NCBI RefSeq assembly: GCF_001693515.2
Contig: NZ_CP042968.1
Location: 682,001-746,000 of the forward strand
Reading direction: 5' to 3'
Length of the DNA: 64,000 nt
Source: Bradyrhizobium paxllaeri
GTDB lineage: Bacteria; Pseudomonadota; Alphaproteobacteria; Rhizobiales; Xanthobacteraceae
This document shows positions 42,883-51,159 of this stretch, in pieces. Below the pieces are notes generated by a model. It saw only the letters and a list, made by a program, of their open reading frames with translations. It ran no database searches and had not been told where the DNA came from. The position numbers and the translations under genes are program-made. Positions within the stretch are counted from its first letter, which is position 1, and every line of letters begins with the position of its first letter.

Positions 42883-42913
42883 AAAAATCCCGGTCGCGCA
42901 GTGCGGCCGGGAT
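42883..42913 (-). terminator. Rho-independent terminator of the small His-rich gene
   Basis: On the minus strand ATCCCGG and CCGGGAT pair around a GC-rich loop that has an inner CGC/GCG pairing, followed by TTTTT-like T residues. It lies 23 bases past the stop of the gene at 42937-43182. Confidence 0.8.
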
Positions 42914-42936
42914 CTTTCTTGACTAACTCTGTTGGA

Positions 42937-43182
42937 TCAGTAGGCGCAGACGTTCACGGTGCGCAGGCGCACGCCACGGCGGGTTTCGACCCAGCGCTGC
43001 CGCAGGCAGCCGTTCAGACCGGTATCGACATAGACGCCGCCGAAGCCGACGCTGACGGCGGGACCCCAGCCGTAACCATGGCCCCAATGATGGTGATGAA
43101 AGCCCCCGGCGGACGCGGGCGCCGCAGCAGCAAAGGTGAGGGAGGCGGCGGCAATCAGTCCGAGGGTAATCTTGCGAAACAT
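42937..43182 (-). CDS. Small secreted histidine- and glycine-rich protein
   Basis: The 81-residue product has a signal peptide (MFRKITLGLIAAASLTFAAA then PASA) followed by GGFHHHHWGHGYGWGP, a stretch rich in histidine and aromatic residues, and a C-terminal part CLRQRWVETRRGVRLRTVNVC with two cysteines that may form a disulfide. Related short secreted proteins are common in Bradyrhizobium; their role is unknown. The histidine cluster may bind metal ions, which is inference. GGAG lies upstream of ATG 43182; the frame opens five codons earlier at a TTG that overlaps it. A terminator follows. Confidence 0.75.
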   Translation of the reverse strand: MFRKITLGLIAAASLTFAAAAPASAGGFHHHHWGHGYGWGPAVSVGFGGVYVDTGLNGCLRQRWVETRRGVRLRTVNVCAY

Positions 43183-43285
43183 ACTCAATTTCTCCAATTC
43201 TTTGGCGCGAGGCCGTTGTTGCGTCCCTGCCCATCAGTCGAGCCGGCAACGGCTTGCGTTCATGCGCGAAGCGAAGAATCGTGTT

Positions 43286-44299
43286 TCAGGAATGTTTCGC
43301 GGAACGGGATCTTCGTAAATTTTCTCTATCCGGACATCGGTAGCGCGCGGCCATTTCTTGCGTCAGCTCGGCCATCTTGTCGCGCAGCTCCGCCGGCGCC
43401 AGCACCTCGGCATCCGCGCCGAGACGCAGCAGTTCGGCGGCGGCATGCCATACCGTTTTCCCGATCGGCACGACGGCGATTCGCCAGCCGTCTGCGTCCG
43501 CCGTCTCCTCGATGCGGGTGCGCGTCCGCACGTAAGGCTGGCTCAAGGCGTTGAGCAGTTTGACGCCGAACGGCGACAGCCGCACGGTGGCGGCGTTCGG
43601 ATGCATCTCAGCCTCGAGCCGCAGTGTTGCCGCCTGCCAATAGGCGGCGAGATCGAAATCGGCGGGGCGTACGAAGCCCTTCTCCAGCACATTGCAATCG
43701 AGAACGCGCGCCACGCGATAGGTGCGCACGCTGCCGTCGACATCGCCTGCGAGATACCAGCTACCGCCCTTCAGCACGAGACCGAGCGGCGCGACGCGGC
43801 GGCGCTTCTCTGCCCGCCAGCTCTGGTAGCGGATTTCGATCAAGCTTTCGCGCAACAGCGCAGCAGCAATGGCGCGCAGATGTTTCGGCTGCTCGGCCTC
43901 GCCAAACCAGCCGGGCGTATCGAGATGAAAGCGCTCCTGCATTCGCCCGGCGTTCGGGCGCAGATTTTCGGGCAGCGCCGCCATCAGCTTGGTCTGCGCC
44001 GCCATCATCGCAGCATCCAGGCCGAGCGCAGCCGCAGGACCCGGCAGTCCCGTCATGAACAGCGCCTCGGCCTCCGGTTGCGACAATCCGTTCAGCCGCA
44101 CGCGATAGCCGTCGAGCAGGCGATAGCCGCCTTCCGCGCCGCGCTCGGCATAAACAGGGACGCCGGCCGCCGCCAGCGCATCGATGTCGCGATAGATGGT
44201 GCGCACCGAAACCTCGCAAGCTTCGGCGAGTGCAGGCGCGGTGATCTGTCCCCGCGCCTGCAGGGTGGTGAGGATCGAAAGCAGCCGGCTCGCGCGCAT
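43286..44299 (-). CDS. YafY-type transcriptional regulator (HTH_11 and WYL domains)
   Basis: This 337-residue regulator has an N-terminal helix-turn-helix (RLLSILTTLQARGQITAPALAEACEVSVRTIYRDIDAL, residues 5-43) and a central WYL ligand-binding domain with RVAPLGLVLKGGSWYLAGDVDG near residue 180. WYL proteins respond to small ligands or nucleic acids. The gene diverges from a glutathione S-transferase gene; a perfect 13-base-arm palindrome in the 88-base spacer (44310-44340) is the likely operator. It therefore probably controls both itself and the transferase. A second regulator of the same type stands next to another transferase at 52060-52758. Confidence 0.9.
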   Translation of the reverse strand: MRASRLLSILTTLQARGQITAPALAEACEVSVRTIYRDIDALAAAGVPVYAERGAEGGYRLLDGYRVRLNGLSQPEAEALFMTGLPGPAAALGLDAAMMAAQTKLMAALPENLRPNAGRMQERFHLDTPGWFGEAEQPKHLRAIAAALLRESLIEIRYQSWRAEKRRRVAPLGLVLKGGSWYLAGDVDGSVRTYRVARVLDCNVLEKGFVRPADFDLAAYWQAATLRLEAEMHPNAATVRLSPFGVKLLNALSQPYVRTRTRIEETADADGWRIAVVPIGKTVWHAAAELLRLGADAEVLAPAELRDKMAELTQEMAARYRCPDRENLRRSRSAKHS

Positions 44300-44309
44300 G
44301 GCCCCTTAA

Positions 44310-44340
44310 ACCATACCTGACACAGGATGTCAGGTATGGT
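44310..44340. promoter_or_regulatory. Palindromic operator, WYL regulator unit 1
   Basis: ACCATACCTGACA and TGTCAGGTATGGT are exact complements, separated by CAGGA. The site is 11 bases from the regulator start and 48 bases from the transferase start. Core TGACA-N5-TGTCA resembles the sites of unit 2 at 52792 and 53104. Confidence 0.85.
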
Positions 44341-44387
44341 CCGGCATAGAAGGCCTGCTGCCCGTCGGCTTCAAAAGGAGACTGCCA

Positions 44388-45032
44388 ATGACCAACCAGG
44401 ACCGCATCACGCTTTATTATTCGCCGCAGAGCCGCGCCACGGGCACGCGGGTGCTGCTGGAGGAACTGGGCGCGCCTTACGATCTCCATGTCCTGAACAT
44501 GAAGGCAGGCGAGCAGCGCCAGCCGGCCTATCTCGCCATCAACCCGCTGGGCAAGGTTCCGGCGATCCGCCATCGCGGGGCGCTGGTGACCGAACAGGTC
44601 GCCGTCTACACCTATCTTGCCGACCTGTTTCCGAAGGCCGGGCTGACGCCCGCGCTCGACGATTCGCAACGCGGCCCGTATCTACGCTGGATTGCCTATT
44701 ATGGATCGTCGTTCGAGCCGGCCCTGATCGACCGGTTCATGAAGCGCGAACCGACGCCGGTGTCGCACTCGCCCTATTCCGATTACGACACCATGCTTGG
44801 CGTATTGGAGGCGCAGCTTTCGAAGGGGCCTTATCTGCTCGGTGAGCGCATGACAGCCGCCGACATTCTCTGGGGCGTGGCGTTCAGTTGGACGATGATG
44901 TTTGGCCTCGTGCCCGGAAACGACGTATTCAAGGCCTATGCCGAGCGCATCACCTCGCGCCCCGCGTTCAAACGGATCAGCGCGGCCGATGATGAAATGG
45001 CGGCGCAGCACGCCGCAGCCCCCGGCGCGTGA
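44388..45032 (+). CDS. Glutathione S-transferase
   Basis: This 214-residue enzyme has a thioredoxin-like N-terminal domain with YYSPQSRATGTRVLLEELGAPYD, NPLGKVPAIRHRG (cis-proline region) and TEQVAVYTYLADLFP, followed by the helical C-terminal domain with SKGPYLLGERMTAADI. The catalytic residue is probably the serine of SPQSRA in the first helix, as in beta-like classes. Its substrate may be an electrophile sensed by the divergent WYL regulator. AAAAGGAG at 44373-44380 precedes the ATG. A DUF6157 gene follows after 40 bases and probably shares its transcript. Confidence 0.9.
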   Translation: MTNQDRITLYYSPQSRATGTRVLLEELGAPYDLHVLNMKAGEQRQPAYLAINPLGKVPAIRHRGALVTEQVAVYTYLADLFPKAGLTPALDDSQRGPYLRWIAYYGSSFEPALIDRFMKREPTPVSHSPYSDYDTMLGVLEAQLSKGPYLLGERMTAADILWGVAFSWTMMFGLVPGNDVFKAYAERITSRPAFKRISAADDEMAAQHAAAPGA

Positions 45033-45072
45033 GGCCAAGAAGACGCGGCATCAAGAAGGCCTGGATTCCTGG

Positions 45073-45507
45073 ATGACAAAGACCGTTCACACGACCAACT
45101 GCTTCGACACCTTCATCCAGGTCGCGGAAGATTGTCCCGCGCGTACCGGCGAAGAGCCGCCGGCGCGCGCAGGGAATCCGACCGTGGCTGGCCTTCAGTA
45201 CCAGATGATTGCGGAAGCGCCCTACAAATACACCTCCGATGATGTGGTGTTCGCGACCTCCGCGCCCGGCCGGCAGCTCGGCGCAAAGGCGACGAAAAAG
45301 GAGAAAAACCTCGCCCGCGACGAATTCTTCTCTAAGGGGCAGGCGTGCCTGCGTGCATCGGGGCTCGGCAAGCGCTTCGGCTGGGGCGTGCATGCCGATG
45401 CCGAAGGGCGCGTCGCGATCTATGCCGTCGACAGCCCGCGCTACAAGGCGCTGGCGCGCGATCCCGCGATCAAGCAGGTCCGGGCGATGCGGACGAAGCG
45501 GGCTTAA
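45073..45507 (+). CDS. DUF6157 family protein
   Basis: The 144-residue product matches the DUF6157 pattern: an opening TTNCFDTFIQVAEDCPARTGEEPP, then AGLQYQMIAEAPYKYTSDDVVFATSA, EFFSKGQACLRASGLGKRFGWGVHADAEGRVAIYAVDS and KQVRAMRTKRA at the end (read as family blocks). Function is unknown; relatives occur in many soil bacteria. The ATG 45073 (MTKTVHTTNCF) is used because the longer frame overlaps the transferase gene. Being downstream of a regulated glutathione S-transferase, it may belong to a detoxification unit, but that is inferred from position alone. Confidence 0.82.
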   Translation: MTKTVHTTNCFDTFIQVAEDCPARTGEEPPARAGNPTVAGLQYQMIAEAPYKYTSDDVVFATSAPGRQLGAKATKKEKNLARDEFFSKGQACLRASGLGKRFGWGVHADAEGRVAIYAVDSPRYKALARDPAIKQVRAMRTKRA

Positions 45508-45513
45508 GCTTCT

Positions 45514-46299
45514 TCAGAACTTCGGCGGACGCTTTTCCGCCAGCGCTCTTACGCCTTCCCTGATCTCGGCGCCGCGCATGCTCTCGCGGTGGCGCACGTT
45601 GGCGGCGTCCTCGTCGAGCTTGCCGCGCGCGAATTCGTTGATGGCGCGCTTCATGCCGCGCATTGCAAGCGGCGCATTGCCGGCCAGGATGGCGGCGAGC
45701 TTGTCCACTTCCTCGTCCAGCCTTTCCGGCGGCACCATGGCGGTGAGGTAGCCGATCCGCAGCATCTCCGGCGCGGTGATTTTCTGTGCGGTGAGAAACA
45801 GCATTTTTGCGTTGTCGACGCCGAGCCGCGACACGTAGCGTTCGATGCCGCTCTTGTAATAATGCAGCCCGAACCGCGCCGCCGGCATGAACATCTCGGC
45901 GGTATCGACGCCGATGCGGAAATCGCAGGCCAGCGCCAGATCGGTCGAGCCGCCATAGACGCCGCCATTGACCCGGCAGATCGTCGGCACGCCGAGATCC
46001 TCCAGCCGGTTGACGACGACCTCGAAGGCCGAACCCGCGCTCGGCTGTTCGTTCTCGCTGGTCGCGCGGTCAGCCACCGAATTGAGATCATAACCGGAGC
46101 TGAAGGCGCGGCCGGTGCCGGTCAGCACCATGACGCGGATCGCCGGATCAGCCTCGATCCGGTCGAACAGTTTCAGGAGATCGCCGAGATCTTCGCTCTG
46201 CAGCCGGTTCATGTGCTGCGGCCGGTTGAGGCGGATGGTGGCGCGGGCGCCGTTGATTTCGAGGATCGGCGCACTCGCCGCGTCGGCTACGTCGGACAT
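45514..46299 (-). CDS. Enoyl-CoA hydratase/isomerase family protein
   Basis: This 261-residue crotonase-fold protein carries ATIRLNRPQHMNRLQSEDL, the oxyanion loops GTGRAFSSGYDLNS and VNGGVYGGSTDLALACDFRIG, and then FMPAARFGLHYYKSGIERYVSRLG. The second oxyanion loop VNGGVYGGSTDLA is slightly unusual, and no clear glutamate pair is seen, so hydratase activity is not assured. The C-terminus (REGVRALAEKRPPKF) is typical. The start is ATG 46299 with GGAGAG; four earlier codons are not family sequence. It is convergent to the DUF6157 gene. Its pathway is unclear. Confidence 0.85.
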   Translation of the reverse strand: MSDVADAASAPILEINGARATIRLNRPQHMNRLQSEDLGDLLKLFDRIEADPAIRVMVLTGTGRAFSSGYDLNSVADRATSENEQPSAGSAFEVVVNRLEDLGVPTICRVNGGVYGGSTDLALACDFRIGVDTAEMFMPAARFGLHYYKSGIERYVSRLGVDNAKMLFLTAQKITAPEMLRIGYLTAMVPPERLDEEVDKLAAILAGNAPLAMRGMKRAINEFARGKLDEDAANVRHRESMRGAEIREGVRALAEKRPPKF

Positions 46300-46318
46300 T
46301 ATTCTCTCCATTTTTGAC

Positions 46319-46465
46319 CGTCATTGCGAGCCATCGGGTCGGCGCGAAGCGCCGCCAGATGACAGGCTCCGCGAAGCAATCCATCTTGCTGTGCAAGGGA
46401 AGAATGGATTGCTTTGTCGCTCTGCTCCCTTGTGCGAACGCTTCCCGTTTGTCGCAGGCAATGAC
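46319..46465. repeat. Dispersed inverted repeat, family F
   Basis: CGTCATTGCGAGCCATCGGG opens and GTCGCAGGCAATGACGG closes the element, with GAAGCAATCCATCTTGC and GAATGGATTGCTTTGTCGC as inner arms. This copy is longer and more diverged than those at 23729 and 56089. Confidence 0.8.
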
Positions 46466-47037
46466 GGATTGTGGTTTTGGTTGCTTATTTTCTTGCGTGC
46501 CGCAACTGCCGCAACCCGGAATGAGCTGTACGACGTTGAGCACCCGGAGGATGTTGAGCGGGCACGCCCATAGCACCGCATCGACCCATTGGTGCGCCGC
46601 CTCGGAGGCGGGGGCTGCCGTGAGCGCCACCATCGCACCGACGCGGCGGCCACCGCGATATGGGCCGCCTTGGTCATGTTGCGGCCAGCCGTCTTGGCGG
46701 TGAACTGAACCAGTGCCGAGAGAACGAGCCGCTTGGACATCGGATGAGAAGGGGCCTGGCAAGTGCGATAATGCGGGATAAGGGTCAGGCTGCAGCGTGA
46801 CCAATGCCGCGCAAAGTGCCCGCCTGCGGCGAGGCCGCCAACGACAGCTGCGCCACGGCCGGCCGGTTCAGGCCGCGGCCCGAGAAGGAGAGCGAATTTT
46901 ACCCCTGAATAGTGAGAATCCCGACAAAACGTCGCCTTTTCCTCGTATACCAAAAGGGCCCCGCGCCGTTTACGATGGCGGCGCCGCAGCAGAATCGCGA
47001 CAAAAATTCAGTCCCTGAAGCAATTGGTTGGCATCCA
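46466..47037. other. Gap with possible decayed minus-strand gene
   Basis: No intact gene is supported. On the minus strand, between about 46740 and 46500, one frame reads MSKRLVLSALVQFTAKTAGR and another, shortly after, reads MVALTAAPASEAAHQWVDAV, as if one small membrane-protein gene had been broken by a frameshift. The rest (46750-47037) holds the upstream region of the cyclic-nucleotide-binding gene, including an AT-rich stretch near 46900-46950. Confidence 0.3.
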
Positions 47038-47703
47038 ATGGATACGTCTCATCTGGCTCAACACGCAGGAACGGCCGGCGCGTTATTCGCGACAATTTTC
47101 GTGGTCGCCACCACCACGATGAAGACCATGATCCCGTTGCGGGTCTTTGGCATTCTCGCCAACGTCATCCTGATCATAACCGCGATCCCGGCCCACAACT
47201 ACCTGGTGATGGTGGTGCAGTTCGCCATGCTGCTGGTCAATTCCTACCGCCTGCATCAGATGCTGCAATTGGTGCGCGACGTGAAGAAATCCGTCAACAG
47301 CGACCTGTCGATGGAATGGCTGAAGCCGTTCATGACCGAGCGCAATTGCGCGGCCGGCGAGATCCTGTTCTACAAGGACGAGAAAGCCGAGGACATGCTC
47401 TATATCGTCAGCGGCAAGTTCAAGCTGGTCGAATCGGGCATCGTGCTGCCGGTCGGCGCCATCGTCGGCGAGCTCGGCATGCTGTCGCCCTCGAACACGC
47501 GAACCCAAACGCTGGAGTGTATCGAGAGCGGCCTGATCCTGAGCGTCAGCTACACCAAGGTCGAGGAGCTTTACGTGCAGAACCCCGCGTTCGGCTTCTA
47601 CTTCCTCCGTCTCGCCAGCGCGCGTCTGTTCCAGAATCTGGATGCGGCGGAAAAGCGGCTGGCCCAGCATCTGGCGTCCACCGCCGAGCCGAAGCCTGCG
47701 TAG
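47038..47703 (+). CDS. Membrane protein with cyclic nucleotide-binding domain
   Basis: This 221-residue protein has two to three membrane segments (about residues 10-25, 32-50 and 53-70) followed by a CRP-type cyclic nucleotide-binding domain: FMTERNCAAGEILFYKDEKAEDMLYIVSGKFKLVESGIVLPVGAIVGELGMLSPSNTRTQT (family blocks over residues 100-165). The phosphate-binding cassette GELGMLSPSNTRT has the GE pair but lacks the usual R-A core, so nucleotide binding is not assured. Layout recalls Popeye-type proteins. The start could also be ATG 46975; no strong ribosome site decides. The DUF6537 gene follows 17 bases later and is probably co-transcribed. Confidence 0.83.
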   Translation: MDTSHLAQHAGTAGALFATIFVVATTTMKTMIPLRVFGILANVILIITAIPAHNYLVMVVQFAMLLVNSYRLHQMLQLVRDVKKSVNSDLSMEWLKPFMTERNCAAGEILFYKDEKAEDMLYIVSGKFKLVESGIVLPVGAIVGELGMLSPSNTRTQTLECIESGLILSVSYTKVEELYVQNPAFGFYFLRLASARLFQNLDAAEKRLAQHLASTAEPKPA

Positions 47704-47720
47704 AGGCCGGAGCAGGGAGA

Positions 47721-48605
47721 GTGACAGACCGCGGGTTCCTGTCGTCGCTGCGTTATCTGTTCGCCGACTTCATCGGCGAGGATGATGACGACACCGCGCC
47801 GTTCCTGCCCGAGGGGCTGCCGGAGCCGGTGATGGCGGTGGCGAGCGAGGCCATCCATCTCCTCATCGACTATCAGGGCCCGGGCTACGCCCGGCTCTAT
47901 GTCGACCGGCTGCGGCGCTTCATCGGCAAACGAGGCGTCGACGACGTGATGCTTGGCGAGATTGCGCGGCTGATGGCGGTGCGCATGAGCTATCAGGATC
48001 CGATCCGGATCGCGCAGCTCAAGCTCGCCGAACTGCAGGGACGTTCTGCCGGCTCCGTGGACGTCAGGAAATTCAGGCTCGTGGAGTTGATCGGCGCGCT
48101 TCCCGCCATCTTCGCCGAATACGTCATCGATGCGCTGGATTGGCTGGGCTGGGCCCAAAGGCGCGTCTCCATCCGCTTCAGCACGGCGAGCCGGTACGGC
48201 ATTCGTCGCCTCAAGATGGAGGCGGGCTTGCGGCGATGGCGGCTGTTTTCGGTACGCTATGCCAAGGAGCGGGTCTGGGTCGAGCGCTGGCTGCACATGA
48301 TCGATCGCAGCCTGACCAAGCAGCCGCAGGCGGCGCCGACGATCATCCAGACCGCGACTATGATCGAGGGTTATGGCGACGTCTATCGCCAGGGCATGGC
48401 GGACTGGAACGCGATCATCGACGGCCTCGCCAAGCCGACCTTCGACGGCGTGCTGGCCTTGTCGGATCTCGCCGGCGCGGTGACCGAGGCTCGCGCCGCC
48501 GCGCTGCCCGATCCGCGGCAGTCCGCGCTCAAGCGCAAGATCGCGGAGATCCGCGCGCGGGCGACTGCCAGCGCGTATGTGGCGATTTCGTCTGAAAAGA
48601 CGTAG
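47721..48605 (+). CDS. Stand-alone DUF6537 domain protein
   Basis: This 294-residue protein resembles the C-terminal DUF6537 part of indolepyruvate oxidoreductase subunits. Characteristic blocks are AIHLLIDYQGPGYARLYVDRL, LMAVRMSYQDPIRIAQLKLAEL, FSVRYAKERVWVERWLHMIDRS and IIQTATMIEGYGDVYRQGMADWNAII. The oxidoreductase domain that normally precedes it is absent, and no ferredoxin or other subunit is near. It begins at GTG 47721 with AGGGAGA just upstream, an unusually close ribosome site, so the exact start is uncertain. The tight link to the membrane cyclic-nucleotide-binding gene suggests a functional pair of unknown role. Confidence 0.75.
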   Translation: MTDRGFLSSLRYLFADFIGEDDDDTAPFLPEGLPEPVMAVASEAIHLLIDYQGPGYARLYVDRLRRFIGKRGVDDVMLGEIARLMAVRMSYQDPIRIAQLKLAELQGRSAGSVDVRKFRLVELIGALPAIFAEYVIDALDWLGWAQRRVSIRFSTASRYGIRRLKMEAGLRRWRLFSVRYAKERVWVERWLHMIDRSLTKQPQAAPTIIQTATMIEGYGDVYRQGMADWNAIIDGLAKPTFDGVLALSDLAGAVTEARAAALPDPRQSALKRKIAEIRARATASAYVAISSEKT

Positions 48606-48669
48606 GGTGGGCAAAGCGAAGCGTGCCCACCATCTATCTGCGTCGGTGGTTTGAATGATGGGCACGCAT
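48602..48669. repeat. Dispersed inverted repeat, family B
   Basis: CGTAGGGTGGGCAAAGCGAA, then CGTGCCCACCAT and ATGATGGGCACGCAT form the hairpin; the distal arm is shortened. It starts inside the stop codon of the DUF6537 gene. Confidence 0.82.
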
Positions 48670-48679
48670 CCACGTTTTT

Positions 48680-48783
48680 TGTCATGGCCGGGCTTGTCCG
48701 GGCGTCGTCCCGGCCATCCACGTCTTTCTTGTTTTATTGAAGCAAAGACGTGGATGCCCGGCACAAGGCCGGGGCATGACGAG
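48680..48783. repeat. Dispersed inverted repeat, family G
   Basis: GTCATGGCCGGGCTTGTCCGG and CCGGCACAAGGCCGGGGCATGAC-type ends pair, with CCACGTC and GACGTGG inside. It lies between the convergent DUF6537 and TAXI genes. Confidence 0.8.
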
Positions 48784-48790
48784 AGTGGGT

Positions 48791-50185
48791 TCACGCACTC
48801 TGCGCGGTCTTCACGACCACGACCTTTTCATCCGCGGCATGCCGCTTGAGGTGCTCGCGGCGCAGGCCGATCTCGTCGCGCACGAATTCATAGCCGAGCT
48901 TGAAGGTATCCAACCCGTCGCTACTGATGGTGCCGTCGCGCAAGCCGATCACCACGCCCCGCAGGATCGTTTCCAACTCGTCCTGCAACTCGTCGAGCGC
49001 GTCCAGCGAGTTGGCGTATTCCATGCGCTCGCCGATATCGAGAATGGCGGTTGCAAGCTGGCTGGCCTTTTCCGGCGCCACCCGGGTGATCTTGGCATAG
49101 ATGGCGGCAAAGATGGTGCCGATGATGCTGAGCGCTGCGAGTGCGACATACATCAGGTCGCTGTAGCGTTCGACGAAGGACTTGGTTTCATCATTGATGT
49201 ATTCGGCGGCGCCCGGATGCGCCACGATGAAGGCGTCCTTGTCGGTCGCGGCCGGCTCGATCTTGGAGGCGAACCCGTCGGGAAGCGCGAGCTCGGCCTT
49301 GTTCTCGTAGATGATCCGCGCCAGATCGCCCACAGTCGTGGTCGAGAGCCTGGATTGGGCGACCAGCAGCCATTCGAGCCCGATGGTGTCGACGTCTTCG
49401 GCGGGCAGGGCGGGGGAGGCGGACAGCATTCCGGTTGCCACCGTTTCCTCCGATATCGCCGGGTACTTTCGCGCGATCGCCTTCGCCGACTCGATGGCAT
49501 TCAGCGTGAAGCCGCCACGCCTGGCATATTGCTCGTAGCTCTTGTCCTTTACGATCTGCGAGGCGTGCGCGATCTTGATCACGGCGCCGAAGCCCGCGGT
49601 GAAGAGCTGGTCGAAGGTCTGGCCCGGCGCCGCCATCTGCACCCGTGTCGCCGCGTCCGGGGTGTCGGACAATTCGAGAATGTTGCGCACCAGCACAGCC
49701 CCGCTCTCACTGTCGGCGATAACCGCGATCTTCTTTTTCTTGAGATCCGCGATGGTCTTGATCTTCTTGCCGTTCGGGCTGATCAGCAGCAGCAGGTCGT
49801 GTTCGAGGATCGCCAGCGCGCGGGCGCGGGGCGGTATCCTGGCGTCGGTGCGCAATATCGCAAGGTTGGCTTCCTTGCGGTCGAACTGCGACAACGCCCT
49901 GGCATTGTCGCCGTTCGGCACGATCTTGAGCCGGAGCCGCGAGGAATTATTTTTCAGCACCGTCGCCAGCCTGGCGGCGAAGCGCGCCTCGGGACCGTTG
50001 GTATCACCGACCGCAAATACCAGCGTCTCGGAATTGCGCAGCAGGGTCCGGCCACCCCACACCACGGCGGCGGTCAGGACCAGCGTCAGGATGGAAAACA
50101 GCAGGATCTGAGCCCGGTTGCTCTTGACCGTCCGCGACCGGCGACGCGGCATTTTCGGATGCGGCGTTGGGGCTTCAGCACTCAT
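48791..50185 (-). CDS. Membrane-anchored TAXI family solute-binding protein
   Basis: This 464-residue protein has a TAXI (TRAP-associated extracytoplasmic immunogenic) solute-binding domain: LVFAVGDTNGPEARFAARLATVL near residue 55, then LKKKKIAVIADSESGAVLVRNILEL and QTFDQLFTAGFGAVIKIAHASQIVKDKSYEQY. Unlike free binding proteins of about 320 residues, it keeps an uncleaved anchor (residues 25-47) and adds a second membrane segment (344-364) with a 100-residue cytoplasmic tail rich in helices (LDALDELQDELETILRG). No TRAP permease is next to it. It may therefore be a sensor rather than an uptake protein; that is inference from the architecture. Confidence 0.87.
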   Translation of the reverse strand: MSAEAPTPHPKMPRRRSRTVKSNRAQILLFSILTLVLTAAVVWGGRTLLRNSETLVFAVGDTNGPEARFAARLATVLKNNSSRLRLKIVPNGDNARALSQFDRKEANLAILRTDARIPPRARALAILEHDLLLLISPNGKKIKTIADLKKKKIAVIADSESGAVLVRNILELSDTPDAATRVQMAAPGQTFDQLFTAGFGAVIKIAHASQIVKDKSYEQYARRGGFTLNAIESAKAIARKYPAISEETVATGMLSASPALPAEDVDTIGLEWLLVAQSRLSTTTVGDLARIIYENKAELALPDGFASKIEPAATDKDAFIVAHPGAAEYINDETKSFVERYSDLMYVALAALSIIGTIFAAIYAKITRVAPEKASQLATAILDIGERMEYANSLDALDELQDELETILRGVVIGLRDGTISSDGLDTFKLGYEFVRDEIGLRREHLKRHAADEKVVVVKTAQSA

Positions 50186-50568
50186 GGCTCGTACCCGGAA
50201 GGTCAGGGACGTGTCGCCGCCGAGCTGGCGCGGCAGGCGTCCGAATGAATTCGTAAATACCTAGAAAAGAACGATAATTTTGCCTGCCTGGGAATGATAG
50301 CCCGCTCCTATGGGATTGCAAACCGCGCTGGCCGGTAACCTTACCCGTATAAGTCCGCTGTGCGCCGGTGCCGCAGTATCGCAGTTCCGCCACACCGTGC
50401 GATTTTCAGACTACCGAGAGGTGCATTCCTGCCCGGGAGATGTCATAAATAAAGGCAACGTTAGAGTAGTCCGGGTTTGAAAAGAACATTGCGCTGACAG
50501 CCTAGGCCCCGGTTTTTTCGCCACCCCGTCAGTCCCAGCAAAGGGCGTCAGCTTTGTTGTTTCCTTCG
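50186..50568. other. Divergent intergenic region
   Basis: This 383-base stretch separates the TAXI gene from the DUF3307 gene. It holds no convincing gene or RNA. AT-rich patches near 50255-50285 and 50445-50490 are the likely promoter areas for the two directions. No long palindrome was found. Confidence 0.4.
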
Positions 50569-50961
50569 ATGTCGTCCTCGGTTCCGGTAGGTGCGCTGGT
50601 AGGATGGATGCTGCTTCTGACCGTGAAGCACGTCATTGCCGACTTCATGCTGCAAACTTCCTGGATGGCGATCGGCAAGGATCAGAAGACCGGCTGGGCG
50701 CTGCCGCTGCTCGCGCACTGCCTCGTGCACCTGGCGGTGTCGCTGGTGTTGATCCTGATCGTCGCGCCGCGCTTCTGGTTCGTCGCCTTTATCGATTTCT
50801 TCATTCATCTCATCGTCGACCGTCTCAAGGGGATCATCGCGTCCCGCTTCGGCGTCACGCTGGAGAACGAGCATCCGTGGTTCTGGACGCTGATCGGCGT
50901 CGACCAGGCGCTGCATCATCTCACCGGTTTCGGTCTGGCGATCTTCATGGCGGCGAACTGA
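50569..50961 (+). CDS. DUF3307 domain-containing membrane protein
   Basis: The 130-residue product has four membrane segments and matches DUF3307, in which a histidine and an aspartate of the first segment (VKHVIADFMLQTSWMA) and histidines in LLAHCLVHLAV and FIDFFIHLIVDRLKG are conserved. Function is unknown; the buried charged residues suggest a small transporter or enzyme. The frame begins at two TTG codons, but ATG 50569 is a better start. It stands alone between the TAXI gene and a small conserved gene. Confidence 0.85.
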   Translation: MSSSVPVGALVGWMLLLTVKHVIADFMLQTSWMAIGKDQKTGWALPLLAHCLVHLAVSLVLILIVAPRFWFVAFIDFFIHLIVDRLKGIIASRFGVTLENEHPWFWTLIGVDQALHHLTGFGLAIFMAAN

Positions 50962-51159
50962 TCCCGCGTTCGGCGCGGTCGCACTCCTGGTCTCAATCAT
51001 CCTTCGGCATCAGAAAACGTCGCCTCCGCGTCGACCACGAATCATGTGTCGATTCCGCTTCAGTCGTGATTGGAAAGTCCCCCCGGAACACTACTGGCAA
51101 GCGTGGTTAACCCTTCATTAGAGAATTGCGCGGCATCTTCCGGAAAGGGAGAACCCGCA

